Assembly (NCBI GenBank): GCA_014896635.1
Contig: JADBKA010000061.1
Location: 1-23,226 of the forward strand
Direction: 5' to 3'
Source of the DNA: Ktedonobacteraceae bacterium
Lineage (GTDB): Bacteria; Chloroflexota; Ktedonobacteria; Ktedonobacterales; Ktedonobacteraceae
DNA length: 23,226 nucleotides
This document shows, piece after piece, positions 16,805-22,514 of the stretch (positions are counted from its first letter, which is position 1; every line of letters begins with the position of its first letter). A model generated the notes under the pieces. It searched no databases. It was not told the origin of the DNA and worked only from the letters and a program-made list of their open reading frames with translations. The position numbers and the translations under genes were made by a program.

Positions 16805-17523
16805 TCAGTGCTTACCTGGCCTGGCAGGCTCTCTGGCATCACCGGCACCTGCCAGGCCAGCAATTCCCCTCGTTCCCGACGCTCCTTGATGATGTGCAGC
16901 ATTTCCGCGTACACCTGTTCGATGCCCTGATTGCCATTTACTGTGACCAGTTTCCCCTTTGCTCCGTAGTAGTCGAGCAGGTGAATGGTCTCGTTGAAAA
17001 AGATGTTCAGCCGTTTCTCTACGGCCTCGCCCTTATCATCAGAACGCTGGTAGAGTTCGCTGCCGTCAATATCACAGATACCCGGCACTCTGGGGGGACG
17101 GGTGTTGATGTTATAGACATGCTGATGCGCACGGCAAATATACCTGCCGGAGAGGCGCTTGAGCAGCTCTTCGCGTGGCACTTCCAGGTAGATCGCCAGG
17201 TCAACGTGCCGTTTGATGCTTTGCAATCCCCGGTCCAGCGCCTGAGCCTGGGCGACAGTACGCGGGAATCCATCAAACAAAACACCACCGCTACAATCCG
17301 GCTGCGTGATACGCTCCAGCACCATTGCTATCGTGATCTCGTCAGGAACCAGTTCTCCCCTGTCCAGGTACGCTTTCGCTTTAAGACCCAGTTCGCTCCG
17401 CTCGGTCAGGGCCTGGCGGAACAGATCTCCGCTGGCAACGTGGGTGATGTGCAGAGTCGCTGAAAGTTTCTCCGCCTGTGTGCCTTTCCCTGATCCCTGT
17501 GCGCCGATAAGGATAATGTTCAC
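16801..17523 (-). CDS. adk: Adenylate kinase
   Basis: A 240-residue cytosolic enzyme interconverting ATP + AMP and 2 ADP. It has the P-loop GAQGSGKGT (8-16), the AMP-binding region VASGDLFRQ with later DGFPRT (84-89), and the LID domain at about 127-163. The LID has Cys130, His133, Cys150 and Asp153 in the positions of the zinc-type CxxC...CxxC/D set, so a Cys-His-Cys-Asp zinc site is possible. The chain is about 20-25 residues longer than usual, with a tail rich in charged residues and then prolines. The start is GTG 17523 with GGAGG about 7 nt upstream. It stands alone, not next to secY or ribosomal protein genes, so it may be a second copy. The stop overlaps the convergent stop at 16802-16804. 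Confidence 0.92.
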   Translation of the reverse strand: MNIILIGAQGSGKGTQAEKLSATLHITHVASGDLFRQALTERSELGLKAKAYLDRGELVPDEITIAMVLERITQPDCSGGVLFDGFPRTVAQAQALDRGLQSIKRHVDLAIYLEVPREELLKRLSGRYICRAHQHVYNINTRPPRVPGICDIDGSELYQRSDDKGEAVEKRLNIFFNETIHLLDYYGAKGKLVTVNGNQGIEQVYAEMLHIIKERRERGELLAWQVPVMPESLPGQVSTD

Positions 17524-17952
17524 TGTTGTCCTCCATGAAGAATTCGCTCAGACTCGCCGTTGAGTATGTTCGAGCCGGGTTGTAGCCAGACAATACATAA
17601 GTCAGGACAGCACTCCTTCATCAAGAACCCGCTTGAGAGATCCGCCTGCCTTTGGATGGAGTAGCGCCTGACTCGCTCTGCTCTTTCCTTTTTTCGGCAA
17701 TCCAGTATAAAACTTTATGCCATACTGCTGGGTAGAAGACGCATCTCGCGCTTTTTCACATCGGCAAGGAGACGGTCTCCCAGGATATTACCGCTTCTTA
17801 TTGTAATCGAGGCCATCAGGCAATAGCAATGTTCATCTATAAAAGATTCTTCATTAATCCATCAATATCTTTTATAGATGGAGGAAGACCGCTGGGGCAG
17901 TGCTTTGAAGGCGCTACGGCTGGCATCTGAAGCAAGAACTGCATAACAAGAA
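17524..17952. other. 429-bp intergenic gap between adk and the ABC exporter operon
   Basis: No gene was recognised in any frame. The part near 17523 should hold the adk promoter, but no good hexamer pair was found. The part from 17834 to 17880 holds a perfect AT-rich inverted repeat (listed separately). A 22-codon frame starting at the ATG at 17878 has no ribosome binding site and is not considered a gene. Confidence 0.5.
17834..17880. repeat. AT-rich 14-bp perfect inverted repeat
   Basis: CATCTATAAAAGAT (17834-17847) is repeated exactly in inverse orientation at 17867-17880, with a 19-bp spacer. It lies 73 bp beyond the end of the exporter operon on the minus strand, so it could form the 3' hairpin of that transcript. 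It has no U tract, and the composition is much more AT-rich than its surroundings. A regulator site or a remnant of a small mobile element are other options. Confidence 0.6.
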
Positions 17953-18822
17953 CTAGAGCAGAATCTTCTGATAGGTCAGCGACGCCAGAATCTGTGCCAC
18001 GACAACCGCGCCGAGCAATACCGCCCAGTCGAGCAGGCTATCGGGGACGCGCCCGTTGACGAGATAGCCACGCAGCAGATCGACGATATAGCTCAAAGGA
18101 TTGACCTGCGCCACGATGCGCAACCAGGGTGGCATAATCGAGAGCGGGTAAATGGCGTTGCTGGCGAAGAAGAGCGGCATGGTCAGCACCTGCCCGATCC
18201 CCATGAAGCGTTCGCGCGTCTTCACCAGGATAGCGATGAGCATGGAGAGCGTGGAGAAGAAGCTAGCGCCGGCCAGCACGGCGAGCAGACTGCCAAGCAT
18301 GCCCTCCCAGCTCCAGGTGAGATGCACGCCGAGCAGCAGCGCCAGGATAAAGATGACAACGGCCTGGCTCAGTGCGCGCACGCCGGCCCCCAGCCCTTTG
18401 CCGGTCACAAAACTGGCACGTGGCACGGGCATGACCAGCAACTTTTGCAGGATACCCGCGTCACGCTCCCAGATGATGCTCAATCCGTAGAAGATCGAGA
18501 TGAACATGAGTGATTGTGCCAGGATACCGGGCGTCATAAAAGTCAGGTAGCTGACGTTGCCGGTCGGGATGGCACGGATGTGTGAGAAAGCCTGGCCGAA
18601 GATGATCAGCCACAGCGCAGGCTGAACGGCGCGTGTCAATAGTTCGGTGGGATCATGACGCAGCTTGCGCAGTTCGATTTCAGCAACCACCAGGACTGCA
18701 TGCAGATACGCCAGCAGCGTCTGGAGCAGTGAGGGGGGACGCAGCAGCGCAGCAAGTGACTGATCTGGCCCGGCAGGTTTAACCGAAACGCCGGACGCGC
18801 CGGCGAAGTTGTCGGACTTCAC
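17953..18822 (-). CDS. ABC-2 type exporter permease (DrrB-like)
   Basis: A 289-residue membrane component with a cytoplasmic N-terminal part of about 60 residues and six hydrophobic segments. The first is TRAVQPALWLIIFGQAF, followed by YLTFMTPGILAQSLMF and the conserved cytoplasmic IIWERDAGILQKLLVMPVPRA with GKGLG, typical of ABC2_membrane/DrrB proteins. The late segment reads FFASNAIYPLSIMPPWLRIVAQVNPLSYIVDLLRG, which is highly characteristic. It starts at GTG 18822 with GGGAG upstream and overlaps the ATPase gene by 44 bp, so expression is coupled. It pairs with the upstream ATPase to export a drug or lipid-like compound; the substrate is not evident. Confidence 0.88.
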   Translation of the reverse strand: MKSDNFAGASGVSVKPAGPDQSLAALLRPPSLLQTLLAYLHAVLVVAEIELRKLRHDPTELLTRAVQPALWLIIFGQAFSHIRAIPTGNVSYLTFMTPGILAQSLMFISIFYGLSIIWERDAGILQKLLVMPVPRASFVTGKGLGAGVRALSQAVVIFILALLLGVHLTWSWEGMLGSLLAVLAGASFFSTLSMLIAILVKTRERFMGIGQVLTMPLFFASNAIYPLSIMPPWLRIVAQVNPLSYIVDLLRGYLVNGRVPDSLLDWAVLLGAVVVAQILASLTYQKILL

Positions 18823-19579
18823 GGTAGCTCCCTCCCGATTCTAGAGTTGAGCCTGTGACATTGGTAAAGACATCTTCCAGCGTGGCATCCGGCTGAGGCT
18901 GAGTTGCTTTGAGTTCGCGCGGCGTGCCGATGACAGCGATGCGTCCGCGATCCATGATAGCAACGCGCTGGCAGTGCTCGTCTGCCTCTTCCATGTAGTG
19001 TGTTGTGACCAGCAGCGTCATATGCGTCTGCTGTTGCAGCGTCTCCAGTGTCTGCCAGACGGCGTGTCGTGCGATGGGGTCCAGCCCGACGGTTGGCTCA
19101 TCAAGCACAAGGATGCGGGGACGATGCAGGATTGCCTGGCCGATCTCCAGCCGCCGCACCATGCCGCCCGAATAGGTGTTAACGAGCTGGTCTGCTGCCT
19201 CGGTCAGATTGAGCAAGTCCAGAATCTCGGCGATGCGCTGCTGCCGCTCTTTGTGGGGAAAGCCGAGCAGCTTGGCGATCATCAGCAGATTTTCGTAGCC
19301 GGTCAGCGCGCCATCCGCCGAGAGCGACTGCGGCACGTAGCCGAGCAGCCGCCGCACGCCTGTCTGGTGGGTGCGTATATCGACGCCGGCGATGCGCATG
19401 ATGCCGCTGGTGGGCGGGATCAGCGTGGTAAGCATACGAATGGTGGTCGTCTTGCCGGCTCCGTTGGGACCGAGCAGGCCGAAGGTTTCGCCTTCTTCAA
19501 TCGCAAAGCTGATGTGATCGACGGCGGTATGCGAACCGAAACGCTTGACAAGATCCTGCACTTCGATGATGACGCTCAT
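18779..19579 (-). CDS. ABC exporter ATPase (DrrA-like)
   Basis: A 266-residue nucleotide-binding subunit. It has Walker A GPNGAGKTT (37-45), Q-loop YVPQSLSADGALTGYENL (81-98), signature YSGGMVRRLE (136-145), and Walker B ILVLDEPTVGLD (156-167). The H-loop reads VTTHYMEEADEHCQRVAIMDRG. The MEEAD sequence and length place it with DrrA-type daunorubicin and other antibiotic exporters. The tail after about residue 240 is specific to this branch. Its ATG overlaps the stop of the MarR gene by 4 bp (ATGA), and GGAGGG stands upstream. It forms an operon with the MarR regulator and the permease. Confidence 0.92.
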   Translation of the reverse strand: MSVIIEVQDLVKRFGSHTAVDHISFAIEEGETFGLLGPNGAGKTTTIRMLTTLIPPTSGIMRIAGVDIRTHQTGVRRLLGYVPQSLSADGALTGYENLLMIAKLLGFPHKERQQRIAEILDLLNLTEAADQLVNTYSGGMVRRLEIGQAILHRPRILVLDEPTVGLDPIARHAVWQTLETLQQQTHMTLLVTTHYMEEADEHCQRVAIMDRGRIAVIGTPRELKATQPQPDATLEDVFTNVTGSTLESGGSYREVRQLRRRVRRFG

Positions 19580-20046
19580 GAGCGGCCCTCCTCCTGCGCA
19601 GGCTCCTCTGTACTGCTGCTAATCTGTATCCCTGCTGCTGCCAGGACGCGCTCAATCAGAAACTGTAACGTCTCCTGCTCGCTCTCACTCAGTGGCGCCA
19701 GCATGCGACTCAGTGCCTCGCGCCGCTCCCGCTGCCAGCTCTCCAGTTGTTCGATGCCCCGCGTGGTAAGCTGCACCTGCACGACGCGCTCGTCTCCGCT
19801 CTCGCTTTGCCGCACCCGCCTGACCAGCGCGGCCTTCTCCAGGCGCTTGCAGGCAGTGGTGATCGAACTGCCCGTCACATCGAGGATCTCGGCCAGATCG
19901 CCGATACTGCGCGGGCCGCGCCGCTGGAGCAGCTTGAGCAGCCAGTATTGCTCCGGCGTGATATCGCCACGCCGCACCGGGTGGGTGCTGCTGCGCAGGA
20001 GCCGCCAGAGCGCGAGCAGATCTTCGGCCAGGCGTTCCGTTGCCAT
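19576..20046 (-). CDS. MarR-family transcriptional regulator
   Basis: A 156-residue winged-helix repressor, dimeric in this family. It has the alpha-helical start, then GDITPEQYWLLKLLQRRGPRSIGDLAEIL. The recognition helix region is VTGSSITTACKRLEKAALV and the wing is RRVRQSESGDERVVQVQLT, with the conserved D-x-R. A helical dimer arm follows to the end. It is the first gene of an operon with the ATPase and permease. A palindrome overlapping the predicted start site of its own promoter suggests it represses the operon and is released by a substrate of the pump. One cysteine lies in the DNA-binding region, so a redox switch cannot be excluded. Confidence 0.9.
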   Translation of the reverse strand: MATERLAEDLLALWRLLRSSTHPVRRGDITPEQYWLLKLLQRRGPRSIGDLAEILDVTGSSITTACKRLEKAALVRRVRQSESGDERVVQVQLTTRGIEQLESWQRERREALSRMLAPLSESEQETLQFLIERVLAAAGIQISSSTEEPAQEEGRS

Positions 20047-20070
20047 GCGCTCAACTCTCTTTGCTCATCC

Positions 20071-20127
20071 AATATATTGATCATCAAGTATATTAGCAGT
20101 ATAGGTGATGAGCAATCAAGATGTCAA
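20071..20127 (-). promoter_or_regulatory. Promoter and MarR-type operator of the exporter operon
   Basis: On the minus strand TTGACA (20127-20122) and TATACT (20103-20098) are 18 bp apart, a near-consensus sigma-70 promoter. Just downstream, 20071-20094 reads as a palindrome: AATATATTGAT, C, ATCAAGTATATT. The core TTGATCATCAA is perfect and one extra base occurs in the outer arm. It would cover the transcription start, as expected for autorepression by the MarR protein. Confidence 0.75.
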
Positions 20128-20189
20128 GGGCGACACGCTCCCATCACAAAAAACCTGAACCGCTCTGAGGCTGAGCAGATATGAAAGGA

Positions 20190-20250
20190 ACTTTTGCATG
20201 TAAGATTCGTACATATTGTATATGCATAGAGTAATGCGTGTATACACTTC
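20190..20250 (+). promoter_or_regulatory. AT-rich control region of the AAA+ ATPase gene with small palindromes
   Basis: TATGCATA (20221-20228) and GTGTATACAC (20238-20247) are perfect palindromes within an AT-rich stretch 50-75 bp before the AAA+ start. TTGCAT (20194-20199) with a TGTATA-like hexamer 17 bp on could be the promoter, but the match is weak. Confidence 0.3.
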
Positions 20251-20295
20251 TCAGGATGAGTGTGCGTACTACAAGCAGGATCTCAAGGAGTGACC

Positions 20296-21711
20296 ATGTA
20301 CAAAGAGCAACTGATTGCCGATATCCTTCTGCTGCCCCCGACTGCCATTGAGTACCATATGAGCAAAAACCTGGCAGCGTTGTTCCCTGAGAAAGCGCTG
20401 ATCGAGAGCGATGGGATCTGCGATATCGAGTCCTTTGCCGATGCCGGGCAATGCACGCTGACACGCAAAACCTTTATTGTCAATCAAATGAACACCTTCT
20501 GGCGCGCGCCGGAGCCTCAATTAATGCACTGGCGGCATATGGGCATGCCCGGCATGATGCCATTGATGGGCGGTATGGCTTTCGAGGCCGCAGGCCCGTT
20601 GCAAGGCGACAATGGGACGGACTCCTCTGCTCAGCAGGAAACAGTGGATAGAGTAAAAAACGCCTGGCTGGAGGTCAACTGGCAGGGCCATACCCTCGAT
20701 GTGATCGTCCTCCATATCAGTGGCTTCAATATGCAATCCACCCATCACTGGATTCTGGCTGAGAACGAGGAGATTGCCCGCGCCTTTCTGGCTGCTGCAT
20801 GCAGGTGGAACATGGAGATTCGCAGCGAAGTGCTGGTCTTCGATAACGGCCACTGGTACAAAGACGTCCATCTCTTCCATGATATTAAAGGCGCGACCTT
20901 TGATAATCTGATCTTACGTGGCGATTTGAAGCAAGAGATTCGTAATGATCTGACACAGTTCTTTGCCTCGCGCGAGATCTACGAGGAGCACGATATTCCC
21001 TGGAAGCGCGGCATCCTGTTCGTCGGTCCCGCCGGCAACGGCAAAACCCATGCCGTCAAAGCTCTGATCAATTCGCTCGACCAGCCCTGTCTCTATGTCA
21101 AAAGTTTTCGCTCCCCCCACACGCATGGAGCGGACGAGTTCAATATTCGCCAGGTCTTCGACCGCGCACGCAGAACCGCGCCATGCTTGCTCATCCTTGA
21201 AGACCTGGACTCCCTGATCACGCCGCAAAATCGCTCATTCTTCCTGAACGAACTCGACGGCTTTGCCGCCAACATCGGCATCGTCGCGCTGGCAACCACA
21301 AACCATCCTGAGCGCCTCGATCCCTCGATTCTCAATCGACCCAGTCGCTTTGATCGCAAATATCCTTTTGACCTGCCTGAACTACCAGAGCGCCGCGCCT
21401 ACATCACCATGTGGAACGAGTCGCTCAAACCCGGGTTGCGACTCTCAGCAGAAGGCGTAGAGCAGATTAGCAGGCTGACCGAGGGCTTCTCCTTCGCGTA
21501 TCTTAAAGAACTCTTCCTCTCCTCCAAGATGCGCTGGATCGCTAACCCGGTACAGGGGTCGATGGAAGAGGTGATGGTCGGCCAGGTGCATTCGCTGCGC
21601 GAGCAAATGGTCAGCGCCGCCTCGTTCGCTGTCAGCGGGCCAGCCGACGATTCTCCCGCCTCCGGCGGCGCCTTCTTTTTCGGACCAGGTGTTTCCTTTA
21701 CTGACTCTTAA
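20296..21711 (+). CDS. AAA+ ATPase, BCS1/CDC48-like, with unrecognised N-terminal domain
   Basis: 471 residues. The C-terminal half is a classical AAA domain. It has RGILFVGPAGNGKTH (Walker A 244-251), CLLILEDLDSL (Walker B, Glu302-Asp303), sensor ATTN (333-336), and NRPSRFDRKYPFDLPE with arginine-finger candidates Arg348 and Arg351. The lead-in EIRNDLTQFFASREIYEEHDIPWKRG is like the entry to BCS1-type AAA domains. The N-terminal 200 residues match no family I recognise, and they contain a Met-rich patch (seven Met between 77 and 94) in a Gly/Pro context. No signal peptide or membrane helix is seen. Start ATG 20296 has AAGGAG 7 nt upstream. It is transcribed alone, between a divergent exporter operon and a sulfur operon. 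Its role is unknown; remodelling or unfolding of a protein partner is the general function. Confidence 0.85.
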   Translation: MYKEQLIADILLLPPTAIEYHMSKNLAALFPEKALIESDGICDIESFADAGQCTLTRKTFIVNQMNTFWRAPEPQLMHWRHMGMPGMMPLMGGMAFEAAGPLQGDNGTDSSAQQETVDRVKNAWLEVNWQGHTLDVIVLHISGFNMQSTHHWILAENEEIARAFLAAACRWNMEIRSEVLVFDNGHWYKDVHLFHDIKGATFDNLILRGDLKQEIRNDLTQFFASREIYEEHDIPWKRGILFVGPAGNGKTHAVKALINSLDQPCLYVKSFRSPHTHGADEFNIRQVFDRARRTAPCLLILEDLDSLITPQNRSFFLNELDGFAANIGIVALATTNHPERLDPSILNRPSRFDRKYPFDLPELPERRAYITMWNESLKPGLRLSAEGVEQISRLTEGFSFAYLKELFLSSKMRWIANPVQGSMEEVMVGQVHSLREQMVSAASFAVSGPADDSPASGGAFFFGPGVSFTDS

Positions 21712-21743
21712 AAAAAGCCTCTGAGGTGCAACTCCTCAGAGGC
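21710..21743 (-). terminator. Hairpin with U tract on the minus strand, at the AAA+ stop codon
   Basis: Stem GCCTCTGAGG / CCTCAGAGGC (21717-21726 and 21734-21743) with a 7-nt loop. Seven A residues (21710-21716) precede it on the plus strand, giving a U tract only for minus-strand transcripts. It will also fold in the plus-strand transcript directly after the AAA+ gene and may act there without a U tract. Confidence 0.7.
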
Positions 21744-21770
21744 CATTACGCACCCACCAGAAAGTTCCTC

Positions 21771-21820
21771 TTGACTTTCGCTCTCTATTCAACTATTCTA
21801 TTGAATAGTTGAATAGAGAG
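21771..21820 (+). promoter_or_regulatory. Promoter embedded in a long inverted-repeat operator of the ArsR-rhodanese operon
   Basis: TTGACT (21771-21776) and TATTCT (21794-21799) with a 17-bp spacer form the promoter. From 21781 to 21820 lies a perfect inverted repeat with 18-bp arms and a 4-bp centre (TATT). Within each arm the 6-8 bp unit recurs: the right arm is TTGAATAG twice in tandem. This gives several overlapping ATTCAA/TTGAAT half-sites, suited to ArsR-family dimers. Binding would block the -10 box. The ATG follows 8 bp later. Confidence 0.8.
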
Positions 21821-21828
21821 GAGATACA

Positions 21829-22497
21829 ATGGACCCCCACACAAAACGCACTTTCAAGACACTACTGTACGAACAATTTGCCCGTGTCGGGAAAGCGATC
21901 TCTCATGGACATCGGCTCGAATTGCTGGATGTACTGGCGCAGGGCGAACGTACCGTCGAATCGCTAGCGGCGGAGACTGGCCTCTCTGTTGCCAATGCTT
22001 CGCGGCACTTGCAGATTCTGCGTGCTGCGCACCTGGTAGAAACGCGGCGGGCAGGTGTCTCGATCTACTATCGCCTGGCCTCCGAGGCCGTTAGCCAGCT
22101 CTGGCTCTCGCTGCGAGCGGTGGGAGAAACACACCTGGCAGAGATCGAGCAGCTCGTCACGACTTTTTTACAGGATCGCCGGGCTTTTGCGCTCATCTCG
22201 CTTGATGAGCTGCGGGAAGCTCTCGCCGCCGGGCGCGTGATGCTGCTTGACGTCCGTCCCACCGAGGAATACCGGGCGGGCCATTTGCCAGGAGCGCGCT
22301 CGCTCCCTGTAGAGGAACTGGAGACGCGGCTGGCCGAGCTGCCCCGCGACCGCGAGTTTGTCGCCTATTGTCGCGGTCCATACTGTGTCTTCGCCGACGA
22401 GGCAGTGGCGCTACTGCGCGCGCATGGCTACATGGTTCGCCGCCTGGAAGAGGGTGTTGTCGAGTGGCGAGAGCACGGCCTGCCGGTCGCCGTCTAA
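21829..22497 (+). CDS. ArsR-family regulator fused to a rhodanese domain
   Basis: 222 residues. Residues 10-100 form an ArsR winged helix (ISHGHRLELLDVL, ERTVESLAAETGLSVANASRHLQIL, and the wing AGVSIYYRLA). Residues about 123-220 form a single rhodanese domain, with LLDVRPTEEYRAGHLPGA and the active loop YCRGPYC. Cys181, the sulfur-accepting residue, and Cys186 are the only cysteines in the protein, so the DNA-binding part carries no thiol or metal site. The likely mode is sensing of sulfane sulfur by the rhodanese and release of DNA. ATG 21829 has GAGGAG upstream. The rhodanese-MBL gene starts 17 bp after its stop, so it is expected to control that gene through the inverted-repeat operator. 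Confidence 0.9.
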   Translation: MDPHTKRTFKTLLYEQFARVGKAISHGHRLELLDVLAQGERTVESLAAETGLSVANASRHLQILRAAHLVETRRAGVSIYYRLASEAVSQLWLSLRAVGETHLAEIEQLVTTFLQDRRAFALISLDELREALAAGRVMLLDVRPTEEYRAGHLPGARSLPVEELETRLAELPRDREFVAYCRGPYCVFADEAVALLRAHGYMVRRLEEGVVEWREHGLPVAV

Positions 22498-22514
22498 CAC
22501 GAAAGGAGATGTCT

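Noticed and set aside
17878..17946. 22-codon frame that faintly resembles the first helix of an XRE-type regulator
   Set aside because: Too short, no ribosome binding site, starts within the inverted repeat; similarity is not beyond chance.
18974..20080. Plus-strand open frame of 368 codons
   Set aside because: Antisense to the exporter ATPase and MarR genes; no motifs and no ribosome binding site.
21781..21820. Repeated TTGAATAG units considered as a CRISPR or satellite repeat
   Set aside because: Only two 8-bp units per arm in a palindromic arrangement directly on a promoter; an operator explains it better.
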